This document shows positions 1 through 11,344 of a stretch of 64,000 bases of DNA, in pieces. The DNA is from Brucella cytisi (GTDB lineage: Bacteria > Pseudomonadota > Alphaproteobacteria > Rhizobiales > Rhizobiaceae). The position numbers were made by a program, and so were the translations under genes. The DNA is taken from NCBI GenBank assembly GCA_012103075.1, contig JAAVLQ010000002.1, forward strand, positions 823,001-887,000. The letters are read 5' to 3'. Every line of letters starts with the position of its first letter. Position 1 is the stretch's first letter. A model generated the notes under the pieces. It worked only from the letters and a program-made list of their open reading frames with translations, was not told the DNA's origin and did no database searches.

Positions 1-617
1 CCGAGCCAGCTTGCAAACAGACCCTCGTTCATCACGCCATTCGCACCAAGGAACGGATCGCGCGTTTCGCAGGCAATCACGGCATTGAAATCGCGGGCGT
101 AGGTCAGAGCGCGCCGCATGAGCTGAGTATTGGCGATTGTCTGCCTGCCTTCCGTGAAGGCAACGGCACCGGCATCGCGCAGCAGGCCGATTTCGGTCAT
201 TTCCTCGCCGCGCAGACCTTTGGTGATCGCCGCAGCCGGGTGCACATTGACAACAGCCGTGTCACGCGCCGTGCGTTTGACGAATTCCACCAGAGCCACG
301 TCGTCGATCACAGGATCGGTGTCGGGCATCATGATGATGGAAGTCACACCACCAGCAGCTGCCGCGCGGCTTGCCGACGCAATGGTTTCGCGATGTTCGG
401 CGCCGGGCTCACCGACGAAGACGCGCGCATCCACGAGGCCGGGCAATACTGCTTTGCCGTTCAGGTCGATGATTTCCGCACCTTCCGGTGCACCCTGATT
501 GCGGGCATCCGCTCCGGCGGCAACAATCTTGCCATCGCGGATCAGAACGCTGCCGGTTTCATCGAGACCGCGCGACGGATCGACGATGCGCGCGTTTTCA
601 AACAGGATCGCGCTCAT
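1..617 (-). CDS. pyrC: Dihydroorotase PyrC (3' end beyond window)
   Basis: Dihydroorotase-family amidohydrolase for pyrimidine synthesis. The ATG lies at 617-615 and the reading frame is open to the window edge, so the C-terminal half is missing. The visible N-terminal half begins [20 protein letters not shown] and includes the amidohydrolase-like stretch [19 protein letters not shown]. The usual metal-binding HxH of active dihydroorotases reads DARVF here, as in the non-catalytic PyrC-type proteins that partner aspartate transcarbamoylase (family knowledge). It may therefore be the inactive PyrC' subunit. Its start overlaps the pyrB stop by 4 bp (ATGA), indicating a pyrB-pyrC operon. Confidence 0.85.
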   Translation of the reverse strand, partial: MSAILFENARIVDPSRGLDETGSVLIRDGKIVAAGADARNQGAPEGAEIIDLNGKAVLPGLVDARVFVGEPGAEHRETIASASRAAAAGGVTSIIMMPDTDPVIDDVALVEFVKRTARDTAVVNVHPAAAITKGLRGEEMTEIGLLRDAGAVAFTEGRQTIANTQLMRRALTYARDFNAVIACETRDPFLGANGVMNEGLFASWL

Positions 618-1583
618 GCTGCTTCTCCGTTGCTGGGATTACGGCGCGGATCGAGCAGGGCTTCCATCACGGCCATACGCACGGCGACGCCCATTTCTAC
701 CTGTTGCTGGATCACGCTCTGCGGCCCGTCGGCAACATCGGATGCGATCTCGACGCCACGATTCATCGGACCGGGATGCATGACGAGTGCGTCAGGTTTG
801 GCGACTTTGAGCTTTTCTTTATCGAGGCCGTAGAAGCGGAAATATTCGCGCACCGAAGGCACGAAGGAACCGGCCATACGCTCACGCTGAAGGCGCAGCA
901 TCATGACGACGTCGGCATCTTTCAAGCCTTCTTCCATAGAATTGAAGACTTCGACGCTCATATCGGCCATGCCGGAAGGCAGAAGCGTGGACGGCGCGAC
1001 GACGCGTACCCGTGCGCCAAGCGCGTTGAGGAGGAGAATGTTGGAGCGTGCGACGCGGGAATGCAGCACATCGCCGCAAATGGCGACAATCAGGTTTTCG
1101 ATTCCGCCCTTGGCGCGACGAATGGTTAGCGCATCGAGAAGTGCTTGGGTGGGGTGTTCGTGCGCGCCGTCACCGGCGTTGACCACCGAACAGCCGACTT
1201 TCTGCGCGAGCAGGGCAGCCGCGCCCGCCGAAGCGTGACGGATAACCAATATATCCGGCTGCATGGCGTTCAGCGTCATCGCTGTATCGATGAGCGTTTC
1301 GCCTTTCTTGACCGACGAGTTGCCGACAGACATATTCATGACGTCGGCACCGAGCCGTTTTTCCGGCCAGCTCGAACGACGATTGCGTTCGTGTCGATGC
1401 TTCGAAGAAGAGATTGATTTGCGTGCGACCGCGAAGCACGGACTTTTTTTCTCTGGCTGTCTGGAGACAGCGATTTCCTGATCGGCGAGATCAAGAAGGC
1501 AGAGAATGTCCAGGGGGCGAAAGCCCCTTGATGCCCAGCAGGTGGCGGTGAGGGAAAAGCGGAGGGACCGTTTGATTTGTCAT
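614..1583 (-). CDS. pyrB: Aspartate carbamoyltransferase catalytic subunit (frameshifted in this read)
   Basis: Condenses carbamoyl phosphate with aspartate in UMP synthesis. Carbamoyl-phosphate motif [17 protein letters not shown], the [10 protein letters not shown] block and the C-terminal [13 protein letters not shown] motif are all readable, but in three frames. Breaks fall in a G5 run (1513-1517, one base too many), a T7 run (1444-1450, one too few) and a T5 run (1358-1362, one too many). Correcting them gives a protein of about 320 residues starting at the ATG 1583-1581, close to the family length. Homopolymer errors are far likelier than a pseudogene. It is followed by pyrC with a 4-bp overlap. 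Confidence 0.9.
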
Positions 1584-1758
1584 GGCAAGTCACCCGTATA
1601 GGACCATGAGGCAGGTCCCGCAACCGTCCTTATAATGGCTTCAGGCGATTCACCAAGAAAAACCTGTGCTGTTCTGACGACAAATTGTGTTCGGGATGGC
1701 AAAATTTTAGCAAATGCAATGCAAGAAACCTAAACTAAATTGAATCGCACAATACGGA

Positions 1759-3393
1759 ATGAGCTTTTGAAAACGCACGACGTTACCAACCAGACGCCAC
1801 CCATGACGGGCAACAATGCCTATCTGGGCGATCCGCTCTTGATGCAGATTGCGGCAGGATTCCCGAAGGAACTGCATGCCGATCTGGAACAGACGGGCCG
1901 TTTTGTGTCGTCGGCTGAAGCGCAGGACCTTGCGCGTCTCGCCAATACCGAACTGCCAAAATTGCGCACGCATGACAGGCAGGGCAACCGTATCGACCTT
2001 GTCGAGTATCATCCTGCCTATCATGCGCTGATGCGCCGTTCCATCGCGGCAGGCCTGCATTGCTCGATCTGGGAAGGCAATCCGCTCGAAAGCGGCCGCC
2101 GTCATCAGGCGCGTGCATCGCGCTTTTCCTGACCGCACAGCTCGAGGCGGGACATCTCTGCCCGCTTACCATGACCAGCGCGTCGCTCGCAGCACTTATG
2201 GCATCGCCGGAAATCTATAAGGAATGGTCGCCGGTCATCCTGTCGCGCAAATACGATTTTTCGCAGAAACCCGCTTTTGCCAAGCAGGGCATTACGCTTG
2301 GCATGGGCATGACTGAAAAGCAGGGCGGAACCGATGTGCGCGCCAATACGACCCGCGCGACACACAATGACGATGGCACCTATGCCATAACCGGCCACAA
2401 GTGGTTCATGTCCGCACCAATGTCGGATGCTTTTCTGGCGCTCGCGCAGGCAGAAGAAGGCCTTTCCTGTTTTCTGCTCCCGCGCCTCACTTCAGAGGGA
2501 AGCGGAAATGGGTTCTTTTCCAGCGCCTGAAAGACAAGCTCGGCAATAAGTCCAACGCTTCGTCGGAGGTTGAATTCGATGGTGCCATCGGTCATCTGAT
2601 CGGTAATCCCGGTGAAGGCGTCAAAACCATCATGGATATGGTCACGCTGACACGGCTCGATTGTGCTGTCGCATCGGCCGGACTGATGCGTTCGGGCCTT
2701 GCCGAATCCGTGCACCATAGCCGTCATCGTCAGGTATTCGGCAAGGCTCTTGTCGAGCAGCCATTGATGCAGCGCGTTCTTGCCGACATGGCGCTCGATG
2801 TTGCCGGTGCGACTGCACTTTCCATGCGGCTGGCACGCGCTTTCGATATGGCTGCCAGTGATCGTGCCGAGGCGGCTTTTGCCCGTTGCATGACGCCGGT
2901 GGTGAAATACTGGGTTTGCAAGATCGCACCTGCATTGCTCTATGAAGCAATGGAGTGCCTCGGCGGCAACGGTTACATCGAAGAAGGCAATCTCGCACGC
3001 GCCTATCGCGAAGCGCCGGTCAATGCGATCTGGGAGGGTTCCGGCAATGTCATGGCACTGGACGTGGCACGTGTGCTGTCGCGCGCACCGGGGCTTTTCG
3101 ATGAAGTGCTGGAGTGGATCGGTGGGCAGCTTGGTCCGCGTGGGCAGGGGACACTTGATGTGCTGCGTGCTGCATTGCAGCTGACCGAAACCGATCCGGG
3201 TGTCGCACGCCTTCTAACCGAGCAACTGGCCTATGCTGCTGCAGCAGCAGAATTGCGTCAGATTGGGGCCGACGATGTGGCTGATGCGTTCATCGAGACC
3301 CGTCTTGGCGGCCAGTGGCGTTCGACCTATGGCATGCTGGATGCACGCCACAATGCTGAACGAATTCTGGATCAGCTTTATCCGGCGTCGTAA
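1759..3393 (+). CDS. aidB: AidB-like acyl-CoA dehydrogenase (frameshifted)
   Basis: Flavin-dependent acyl-CoA dehydrogenase family protein most like E. coli AidB, which is linked to the alkylation (Ada) response and binds DNA. Matching blocks include the N-terminal HDVTNQTPP...[42 protein letters not shown] and [11 protein letters not shown]...[12 protein letters not shown]. The chain is split by shifts at about 2085-2105 and 2500. The chosen start ATG 1759 needs one extra T in the run at 1765-1768; otherwise TTG 1740 would be used. Corrected length is about 545 aa, as for AidB. The last 16 bases overlap the convergent ruvX end. Confidence 0.85.
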
Positions 3394-3875
3394 TCGTCGG
3401 ATGCCGACCGCCTGATACTGTGCAGGCGGTCGAGTGCACCTTGGAGAATGAAGGATGCAGCAGCCGAATCGATACGTTCGGCCCTCTTGCCGCGTGAGAC
3501 GTCCATGCCAATCAGCGCCCGTTCGGCAGCGACGGTCGATAGGCGTTCATCCCAGAAAACGAAGGGCAGGTTGGTCAACGGCTGCATGGTGCGCACAAAT
3601 GCCCGTGTGGCCTGAACGCGGGGACCGGATGTTCCGTCCATATTCATAGGCAAACCGATGACGATAACGCCGACCTTGTCGGTGTCGAGTGCCTTCAAAA
3701 GCACCTGTGCGTCGATGGAAAACTTCACCCGTTTGATAACGGGGCGCGGATGCGCGAAGGAAAGACCGAGATCAGACACCGCAAGGCCGATGGTCTTGGT
3801 TCCCAGATCCAGTCCGGCAATGGTCTGCCCGGACTGAAGCAGCGCCGGAATTTCCTCGATTTCAACGACAGCCAT
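3378..3875 (-). CDS. ruvX: Holliday-junction resolvase-like YqgF/RuvX
   Basis: YqgF/RuvX family, RNase H-like fold, implicated in 16S rRNA 5' maturation and/or junction resolution. The 165-residue intact frame shows the family hallmarks: [17 protein letters not shown] near residue 20 (first catalytic Asp), the [17 protein letters not shown] motif, [14 protein letters not shown] (conserved DER), and a C-terminal [16 protein letters not shown] with the last acidic residue. Length is typical. It is convergent with aidB and divergent from the UPF0173 hydrolase gene. Confidence 0.93.
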   Translation of the reverse strand: MAVVEIEEIPALLQSGQTIAGLDLGTKTIGLAVSDLGLSFAHPRPVIKRVKFSIDAQVLLKALDTDKVGVIVIGLPMNMDGTSGPRVQATRAFVRTMQPLTNLPFVFWDERLSTVAAERALIGMDVSRGKRAERIDSAAASFILQGALDRLHSIRRSASDDYDAG

Positions 3876-3985
3876 TGGTCCTCATCGGATTTTGAAGTGG
3901 TTTCATATTGCCTTCAACTTTATCGGCGTCATATCTGTTCGCAAACCGGAAATCGAGCCGGAAACAGAGATTGAGGAGAGACTTT

Positions 3986-4693
3986 ATGAAACTAACATGG
4001 CTTGGCCACGCCGCTTTCCGCGTTGAAACGGCAAAGGCTGTTATTCTCATCGATCCGTTTCTGAACGGAAATCCCGGTGCAAAGGGCATCGATTTCAAGG
4101 ATGTGACTAAGGGCGTAACTCATATTGCGCTGACCCACGGACATGGCGACCATGTGGGCGATACGGTAGCTATCGCCAAGGAACACGGCGCGATTGTGAT
4201 TGCCAATGCCGATCTTGCAAGCTGGCTTGGCAGTCAGGGCGTGGAAAAGCTCGATCCCGGCAATACGGGTGGCACGGTGGCGCATGACGGGTTCACCATT
4301 ACCTTCGTCAATGCGCTCCACTCCTCGGCAATGCTGGCGGAAAATGGTGTCTCACAGGCACTGGGCAATCCTAATGGTCTGGTATTCCATTTCGAAGATG
4401 CACCGACGCTCTATCATATGGGCGACACGGACATCTTCTCGGATATGGGTCTTATCAACGAGCTCCATCAGCCAGAAATCGGCATCGTTCCCATTGGTGA
4501 CCGCTTCACGATGGGTGGCGCGGTCGCGGCTCTCGCCTGCCAGCGCTATTTCAACTTCAAAACCGTGCTGCCATGCCATTACGCCTCATTTCCGATCATC
4601 AACCAGACGGCGGACAAGTTCTTGGCCGGAATGGCAGATCATCGGGAAACGAAGGTTATTGCTGATCCAGCTGGCACCGTTCATTCGTTCTGA
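3986..4693 (+). CDS. UPF0173 metal-dependent hydrolase (metallo-beta-lactamase fold)
   Basis: Metallo-beta-lactamase-like hydrolase of the UPF0173 family; the substrate is not established. The start ATG at 3986 sits 6-10 bases after a good ribosome site (TTGAGGAGAG). The 235-residue protein opens [14 protein letters not shown] and carries the metal motif [11 protein letters not shown] around residue 50, the [12 protein letters not shown] block with metal-ligand Asp, and a C-terminal [10 protein letters not shown] His motif. The frame is intact. It lies upstream of gatC but is separated by about 115 bp, so co-transcription is uncertain. Confidence 0.9.
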   Translation: MKLTWLGHAAFRVETAKAVILIDPFLNGNPGAKGIDFKDVTKGVTHIALTHGHGDHVGDTVAIAKEHGAIVIANADLASWLGSQGVEKLDPGNTGGTVAHDGFTITFVNALHSSAMLAENGVSQALGNPNGLVFHFEDAPTLYHMGDTDIFSDMGLINELHQPEIGIVPIGDRFTMGGAVAALACQRYFNFKTVLPCHYASFPIINQTADKFLAGMADHRETKVIADPAGTVHSF

Positions 4694-4808
4694 CTTTGGA
4701 TTTGAAGCGCAAGAAATGTTGCGCTTCAACAATCGCGCCGTTATAGCCGGTAGGAAAACTTTTCAGGGTGGCGGTTCGCCGCCCAATCTAGCATTTGCGG
4801 AGAACAGG

Positions 4809-5096
4809 ATGTCCGTCGATATTTCTACCGTCAAGCGCGTCGCGCATCTGGCGCGCATTGCCGTCAATGACGACGATGCCGAACGCATGACTGGCGAACT
4901 CAATGCTATTCTGGGCTTTGTCGAGCAACTGAACGAAGTCAATGTCGATGGTATCGAGCCTATGACTTCTGTTACGCCGATGGACATGCGCATGCGCCGG
5001 GACAAGGTAACGGATGGCGGTATTGCTGCTGCGGTGGTGGCCAACGCACCGGTTACGGAAGACAATTTCTTCGTCGTACCAAAGGTCGTGGAGTAG
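4809..5096 (+). CDS. gatC: Asp-tRNA(Asn)/Glu-tRNA(Gln) amidotransferase subunit C
   Basis: Small subunit of the GatCAB transamidosome that converts mischarged Glu-tRNA(Gln) and/or Asp-tRNA(Asn). The 95-residue product [19 protein letters not shown]... has the typical GatC helical N-terminus, the [18 protein letters not shown] segment and the C-terminal [11 protein letters not shown]. The frame is intact. It is followed after 3 bp by a GNAT gene and then gatA, so a gatC-GNAT-gatA operon is likely. Confidence 0.95.
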   Translation: MSVDISTVKRVAHLARIAVNDDDAERMTGELNAILGFVEQLNEVNVDGIEPMTSVTPMDMRMRRDKVTDGGIAAAVVANAPVTEDNFFVVPKVVE

Positions 5097-5099
5097 GTT

Positions 5100-5567
5100 A
5101 TGGCCATACGGGTTTCAGTCGAGACCCCTTTGCAGGATGATGTGCGCGCACTGGTCGAGGGCCTGAATGCGCATCTTCTGCCGCTGTCACCACTGGAATT
5201 CCAGTTCAAGATGACAGTTGAGCAGATGGCGGGGCCAGATACGACGGTTTTGTGGCGCGCGATGAAGACGGCAAGGCAGTCGGCTGCGGTGCCTTGAAGA
5301 TGCACGAAGATGGCGTCGGTGAGGTGAAGCGTATGTTCACCCTTTCCGGAAGTGCGCGGAAAGCGCGTTGGTTCGGTTCTGGTGGATGCGATTGTCGATC
5401 AGGCAAGGGGCCAGGACATTTCCCGCCTAGTACTCGAAACGGGCACAGGGCCCGGTTTTGCTGGTGCATGGCGGCTTTATGAGAATTCGGGTTTTACGCG
5501 CTGTGGTGTAGTTCTGGACTATCCGGATTCCGAATACAGCGCCTTTTTTGAAAAAGCGTCTCGTTGA
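5100..5567 (+). CDS. GNAT family N-acetyltransferase (two frameshifts)
   Basis: Acetyl-CoA-dependent N-acetyltransferase of unknown substrate, inserted between gatC and gatA. The corrected reading gives about 155 residues: VARDEDGKAVGCGALK, a P-loop-like VRGKRVGSVLVDAIVDQA (acetyl-CoA binding, RGKxxG) and the C-terminal AWRLYENSGFTRCG. Two single-base shifts break it: one T missing in GGTTTTGTG near 5248, and one T too many in CCCTTTCC near 5342. Both are homopolymer-type, so the gene is probably intact in the organism. Confidence 0.8.
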
Positions 5568-5589
5568 GGCGCACTGACAGGATTTGACG

Positions 5590-7070
5590 ATGAGCGAACT
5601 GACCGCACTGACCATTGCTGAGGCGCGCGACAAGCTGAAGGCCAAAGCCATCACCGCGACCGAACTCACCGACGCCTATCTTTCCGCTATCGATTCCGCG
5701 AATGAAACCATCAACGCTTACGTGAAAGTGACTCACGATCAGGCGCGTTCGATGGCCAAAGCATCGGATGAGCGTATTGCCAAGGGGAAGCGGGCGCACT
5801 GGAAGGCATTCCGCTCGGCGTGAAGGATCTGTTTGCCACCAAGGGCGTGCATACGCAGGCCTGCTCTCACATTCTCGACGGTTTCAAGCCGGAATATGAA
5901 TCAACCGTCACAGCCAATCTGTGGGCTGATGGTGCGGTTATGCTCGGCAAACTCAACATGGATGAGTTCGCGATGGGCTCGTCCAACGAAACCTCCTATT
6001 ACGGTTCGGTCAAAAATCCGTGGCGCGCTAATGGCTCCAACGCCGATCTGGTGCCGGGCGGTTCGTCGGGCGGTTCGGCTGCCGCTGTCGCCGCACAGCT
6101 TTGCGCTGGCGCCACCGCAACCGATACAGGCGGCTCGATCCGCCAGCCCGCAGCCTTCACCGGCACAGTTGGCATCAAGCCGACCTATGGCCGCGTTTCA
6201 CGCTGGGGCACGGTTGCCTTCGCTTCGTCGCTCGATCAGGCTGGTCCGATCGCTCGCGACGTGCGCGATGCCGCTATTCTGTTGAAATCCATGGCTTCGC
6301 TTGATCTCAAGGATACGACGTCGGTCGATCTGCCTATTCCGGATTACGAGGCTGCTATTGGCAAGTCGCTCAAGGGCATGAAGATCGGCATTCCGAAGGA
6401 ATACCGCGTTGACGGCATGCCGGACGAGATTGAGGAGCTTTGGCAAAAGGGTATCCAGTATCTGAAGGATGCCGGTGCTGAGATCATCGATATTTCGCTG
6501 CCACACACGAAATATGCGCTGCCCGCTTATTACATCGTGGCACCGGCGGAAGCCTCTTCGAACCTCGCCCGTTATGACGGCGTGCGTTACGGTCTGCGTG
6601 TGCCCGGCAAGGACATCGCCGATATGTACGAACAGTCCCGCGCGGCTGGCTTCGGCAAGGAAGTAAAGCGCCGTATCATGATCGGGACCTATGTTCTGTC
6701 GGCTGGCTACTACGACGCCTATTATCTGCGTGCGCAGAAGGTGCGTACGTTGATCAAGAAGGATTTTGAAAATGTATTCGCCAAGGGCGTAAATGCGATC
6801 CTGACGCCAGCGACGCCATCGGCTGCCTTTGGTCTTGCCGATGAGGATCTCGCCAATGATCCGGTCAAGATGTATCTCAATGACATCTTCACGGTAACAG
6901 TCAACATGGCCGGTCTGCCGGGCATTGCCGTGCCGGCCGGTATTAATGATAAAGGCTTGCCGCTTGGCCTTCAGCTGATTGGGCGTCCGTTCGAGGAAGA
7001 GACTTTGTTCCGTGCAGCGCATGCCATTGAGCAGGCTGCCGGACGGTTTACTCCGGCAAAGTGGTGGTAA
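5590..7070 (+). CDS. gatA: Asp-tRNA(Asn)/Glu-tRNA(Gln) amidotransferase subunit A (one frameshift)
   Basis: Amidase subunit that releases ammonia from glutamine for the transamidation reaction. The amidase signature [16 protein letters not shown] and the Ser-cis-Ser-Lys residues are present ([23 protein letters not shown]). The C-terminus reads [20 protein letters not shown]. One shift near 5788 (AAGGGGAAGC; one G short) separates the first 70 residues from the rest. Corrected length is about 493 aa, the family size. As an essential translation gene in organisms without GlnRS, the break must be a read error. ATG 5590 is preferred to the upstream TTG. Confidence 0.93.
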
Positions 7071-7113
7071 AACCGAACTTCTTCGCCGGGGTTTCTCCGG
7101 CGAATTTGTTTCT

Positions 7114-7543
7114 ATGGCTGCATTAGCGGTCAGGGCCCGGCGGATAGCAGCGCGCGATATTGAACTGACCACTGAGCGGCAGGAAGTGCTGGAAGCCGGT
7201 TCCAGCGCGATCTCCAAGAAATTGCGGACGGTGTTCTGGCTGCCGAAAAGGCAGGAATACTAGCAGGCTGGGGTGCTAGGGTGCCCCAAAGCAATTACAT
7301 TTCCGATTTATGGGTCGATCCACCGCATCACGGGCAGGGATTGGCAGACAGATTCTTGATGCCCTGATGGCGCAAATTCTGCTTGATGGTTTTGACGAAG
7401 CACTGATCGGCACCCATGCGGATAATCTTCCCGCGATCAATCTTTACAAAAAGGCTGGTTTCCGGATCGACTGGCAAGGAGATGAGTGGTCGGAAAGTTT
7501 CGAAAGAACCGTCGAGAAAGTCAGGATGCGCGCTGATCTTTGA
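7114..7543 (+). CDS. Second GNAT acetyltransferase (multiple frameshifts)
   Basis: The C-terminal half is a recognisable GNAT fold. ISDLWVDPPHHGQG runs into GIGRQILDALMAQ (acetyl-CoA loop) when one G is added near 7337, followed by ALIGTHADNLPAINLYKKAGFRIDWQ. The upstream part reads through GILAGWGARVPQSN in a second frame, and a further shift is needed near 7170-7200. The exact N-terminus is therefore unsure; ATG 7114 is a working choice. Function is unknown. It could be a genuinely decayed gene, but the error pattern matches its neighbours. Confidence 0.6.
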
Positions 7544-7627
7544 AGGCCAGCTTACCGCAACCGTTGCCGAATAGTCTATCGCGCCTATTCTTCCTTGGAG
7601 TGGATAACCTCAAGAGGAGGGCAAGCG

Positions 7628-7810
7628 ATGTGGATCATGTTGACGGAAGTGAACGGCGAAAAGCTCGCCGTGAATTTTAATCACGTTCTCTCTTATAACG
7701 CTTATGGAACCGGCGCACGTATTGTTACGCTGAGTACGGATCAGACGTTCTTCGTCAAAGAGTCGATTGAGGAGATTGAAGCCAAGCTAGGCATTGATGT
7801 GAAAGCCTGA
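7628..7810 (+). CDS. FlbD-like small protein (60 aa)
   Basis: Intact 60-residue frame behind a strong ribosome site (AGAGGAGGG). The layout M-LTxVNGEKLxVN...VTLSTDQTFFVKESIEEIEAKL resembles the FlbD/SwrD family: a small beta-rich N-terminus, then a V(K)ESxEE helix. In Firmicutes and some other bacteria these proteins are encoded in flagellar operons. No flagellar gene is present here, so the role is open. The assignment rests on pattern similarity only. Confidence 0.65.
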   Translation: MWIMLTEVNGEKLAVNFNHVLSYNAYGTGARIVTLSTDQTFFVKESIEEIEAKLGIDVKA

Positions 7811-7943
7811 AGCTTCTATTTCTCAACGGCTTAAATAGTTTATTGAAAAAAAAATGAACGGCACCGTACTTGCGCATTGCCGTTCATCCTGTCTGCATTC
7901 TCGGGCACGTTTCGTGGTCCGCTGAAATGCTCTATTTTTTTTA

Positions 7944-7989
7944 CGCGCATCTCGTTCCGAAAACCAGTTCCCACTTTTCGGGATGCGCT
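7944..7989. repeat. Palindromic intergenic repeat, copy 1
   Basis: Imperfect inverted repeat ending directly at the parE stop. A CGCGCATC...AAAACCAGTT arm pairs with a CCCACTTTTCGGGATGCGCTC-type arm. Related copies sit at 17.8 kb and 62.1 kb, with looser relatives at 11.4 and 59.7 kb. It looks like the short palindromic elements common between genes in Rhizobiales. It could fold as a transcript-end hairpin for parE. Confidence 0.7.
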
Positions 7990-10094
7990 CTAGATATCCA
8001 ACTCTTCCACAAAAGCCGCACGGTCCTGAATGAAACGGAAACGGGCCTCTGGCTTGGTGCCCATCAGTTCATCGACGGTGTTGCGGGTTTCTTCGACATA
8101 ATCTTCGTCCACCTGAACACGCAGAAGCGTGCGCTTCTTTGGGTCCATGGTGGTTTCCTTGAGCTGTTCGGCGCGCATTTCGCCAAGGCCTTTGAAGCGA
8201 CCGATTTCCACTTTACCACGCCCGGTAAACATGGTGCGTAGAAGTTCATCCTTATGTGCTTCATCACGCGCATAAGCGACCTTTCCACCGGCTTAGGCGG
8301 AAAAGCGGAGGCACAGCCAGATAGAGATGACCATTGCGGATCAGGTCCGGCATTTCCTGATAAAAGAAGGTGATGAGCAGCGATGCGATATGTGCACCAT
8401 CGACGTCAGCGTCGGTCATGACGATGACGCGATCATAGCGCAAGTCGTCTTCCCGATAATTTTGCGCGTACCACTGCCGAGTGCCTGCACAAGATCACTT
8501 ATCTGCTGGTTTGCCGTTAGTTTTTCGCGCCCGGCGCTGGCAACATTCAAAATTTTGCCGCGCAATGGCAGGATGGCCTGATTGGCACGATTGCGCGCCT
8601 GCTTGGCTGAACCACCTGCCGAGTCACCCTCGACAATGAACAGTTCTGCACCGGCTGCGGCATTTTGCGTGCAATCGGCAAGTTTGCCGGGCAGGCGTAG
8701 TTTGCGCGTTGCGCTCTTGCGAACGGTTTCTTTTTTTTGACGGCGACGCAAGCGCTCGTCGGCGCGGTCGATCACCCATTCCAGCAGGCGAGATGCTTCC
8801 TGCGGAGAGGCTGTGAGCCAATGATCGAATGGATCACGGATCGCATTCTCTACGATGCGCTGTGCCTCGACCGTGGCAAGCTTGTCCTTGGTCTGGCCGA
8901 CAAATTCCGGCTCGCGAATGAAAACCGACAGCATCCCTGCAGCCGACACCATCACGTCATCGGTGGTTATGATCGAAGCGCGCTTGTTGTTGGTCAGTTC
9001 CGCATAGGCTTTCAGCCCTCGCGTCAAGGCAATACGCAAACCTGCTTCATGGGTGCCACCATCGCCGGTCGGGATAGTGTTACAATAGGAGTGAACGAAA
9101 CCATCCCCACCAAAACCACGAAACGGCCCATTCGACAGCACCGTGGCCACCTTGTTTCTCGGTCTTGCCCGCGAAAATCTCACGCGTGACCTGATGTTCC
9201 TTACCAAGCGATGCCTCAAGATAGTCCTTCAGGCCACCGGGGAAGTGGAATACGGCCTTTTCAGGTGTTTCCTTCTTTGGGTCGAGCAGGGAAGGATCGC
9301 AGTTCCAGCGGATTTCAACCCCGCCAAACAGATAAGCTTTCGACCGCGCCATGCGATAAAGACGATGCGGATCGAACTGCGCTGTCTTGCCGAAAATATC
9401 AGGGTCTGGATGGAAACGGACACGGGTGCCGCGACGATTATGCACTTCGCCGAGTTCTTCCAGCCCGCCTTGCGGAATACCCCGCGAGAAACGCTGGCGA
9501 TAAAGACGGCGATTGCGCGCGACTTCCACTTCCAGCACGTCGGAAAGGGCATTCACCACAGAAACACCGACGCCGTGCAGACCGCCTGACGTCTCATAGG
9601 CCTTGCCGTCGAACTTGCCGCCCGCGTGCAGTTTGGTCATGATGACTTCGAGCGTGGACTTCCCGGGAACCCGGGGATGTTCATCCACAGGAATGCCGCG
9701 TCCGTTGTCCGAAACCGTTACAAACCCATCGGCATCGAAGCTCACTTCGATGAAATTGGCATGTCCGCGACAGCTTCGTCCATCGAGTTGTCGATGACTT
9801 CAGCAAAGAGATGATGCAGCGCCTTCTCGTCTGTGCCGCCAATATACATCCCGGGACGCAGGCGAACCGGCTCCAGACCTTCCAGAACGCGGATGGATGA
9901 TGCGTTATAGTCGTCGCCTGCCGATGAAGCAGGCGGCGCCTTGGCCGTTACCGGCTTTGGAACAGAGAGCGAGGGCGCTGCCACTGGCTGCGCCACAGGT
10001 TTTTCGCTGGGTTTTTCCCCACGCGCCCCTGTTCTTGTTCTCGGGCCCGGGCATTGTTGACCACTCTCGAGAAGAGATCGTTGCTATCGTCCAT
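7990..10094 (-). CDS. parE: DNA topoisomerase IV subunit B (at least five frameshifts)
   Basis: ATPase subunit of topoisomerase IV, which decatenates daughter chromosomes with ParC. GHKL motifs are present: [24 protein letters not shown], and [18 protein letters not shown]. The TOPRIM region gives [19 protein letters not shown], and the tail includes [20 protein letters not shown]. Shifts occur near 10015, 9755, 9143, 8457 and 8295, mostly in short base runs. The corrected protein is about 700 aa, as in other alphaproteobacteria. ParE rather than GyrB is favoured by the short length. Start ATG 10094 ([14 protein letters not shown]). Confidence 0.9.
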
Positions 10095-10404
10095 CTGTTC
10101 CGAAAAGCTCTCTATCTGAATTTCAGGAGGTCTTTGCCGAGCCTGCTCGCCATCGACCGGAAAAATACTGTTCGCGAATCAACTGAATGATGCCATGCGC
10201 GCTCACGAAAGGCGACTAAAGTTCGCCTTACGTTCCGTTTTCGCACGACTTTTTCAAAGGGTTTTGTTCACAACCGAACTGATTTGCACCAGAAAGAAGG
10301 CGAAAGTCAAACAAGCAGGACATTTCCGATCAAATTGGATGGAAACGCTGCAGTAGTTGGCATAGAGCGATAGCGGGGAATATTCAGAATACCGAGAGTT
10401 TGAA
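10095..10404. other. Divergent intergenic region parE / DMT transporter
   Basis: About 310 bp between two divergent starts. No further gene is seen. It should hold both promoters, but I find no convincing paired -35/-10 hexamers or operator. Confidence 0.5.
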
Positions 10405-11338
10405 ATGCAAAACAGCGCGACAAGCGGCATGGAAGCGCACGTAAAGGGCATGGCGATCATGGTGCTCTCGGTGCTTTTGCTGCCGCTGATGGATGCCATA
10501 GGCAAATGGCTCGCCATGGTGGATAATATGCCTCCTGCCACTGTCACCTTCATGCGTTTTTTTTTCATTCAATGCTGGCTGATGTTCTTTATCCTGCTCA
10601 TCGTTGGTGGTTTCGCCGCGCTGCGAACACGATATCTGGCAGGCAACCTCATTCGCGGCGTGTTGATGGGGTTTGGTGGGCTCTGCTTCTTCACGGCGGT
10701 CAAATATATGCCGCTGGCTGATGCTATGGCCGTGTTCTTCGCCGAGCCGCTTATTCTGACGCTCTTTTCGGCAATTTTCCTGAAAGAAAAAAGTGGGTTG
10801 GAGAAGGTTCAGCGCGGTCGGCATCGGTCTCATCGGCACGATGATCGTGATCCAGCCGAGTTTCGAGATATTCGGTGCTGTCTCGCTTCTGCCGTTGGCG
10901 ACAGCCGTAACCTTTGCCATCTACCTGATCCTGAACCGAAAATATGGTGTGAAGGAAAGCCCGCTCGTCATGCAGTTTTATGCGGGTGTGGGCGGGTGGA
11001 TGCTCGCTGGCGTTGCCATGATTTTCGGAACTGCGGCTGGGCTTGGTGATCTGAGTTTCGGTCTGCCGCAAGGCATTCAGCCTTGGCTGCTTTTGCTGCT
11101 TTTGGGGACGATCGGAACCGTCAGCCATTTGATGGTCGTGCAGGCGTTCAAGCTGGCACCGGCATCCATGCTGGCACCGTTCCAATATCTGGAAATCGTC
11201 AATGCGGTTCTGGTCGGCCTGATCGTGTTCGGCGATTTCCCGACACCGTCGAAATGGTGCGGCATCGCGATCATCGTCGGATCTGGCTTCTATGTTTTCA
11301 TGCGCGAGCGCCGTGTGAAAGTCGACGCCGTGGCCTGA
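10405..11338 (+). CDS. EamA/DMT-family membrane transporter (one frameshift)
   Basis: Drug/metabolite transporter with two EamA repeats and about ten hydrophobic segments. The first half is VLSVLLLPLMDAIGKWLA...LADAMAVFFAEPLILTLFSAIFLKEK. After the shift it continues GIGLIGTMIVIQPSFEIFG...ASMLAPFQYLEIVNAVLVG, the second EamA repeat. The break is an A6 run (10787-10792, one A too many). Corrected length is about 310 aa, typical for the family. Substrate unknown. Its 3' end is followed by a palindromic repeat. Confidence 0.85.
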
Positions 11339-11344
11339 GGCAGA

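Noticed and set aside
130-1129. Plus-strand frames opposite pyrC and pyrB
   Set aside because: Both pyrimidine genes are clearly on the minus strand.
6198-7217. 339-codon minus-strand frame opposite gatA
   Set aside because: Antisense shadow of a clear amidase gene; no recognisable domain.
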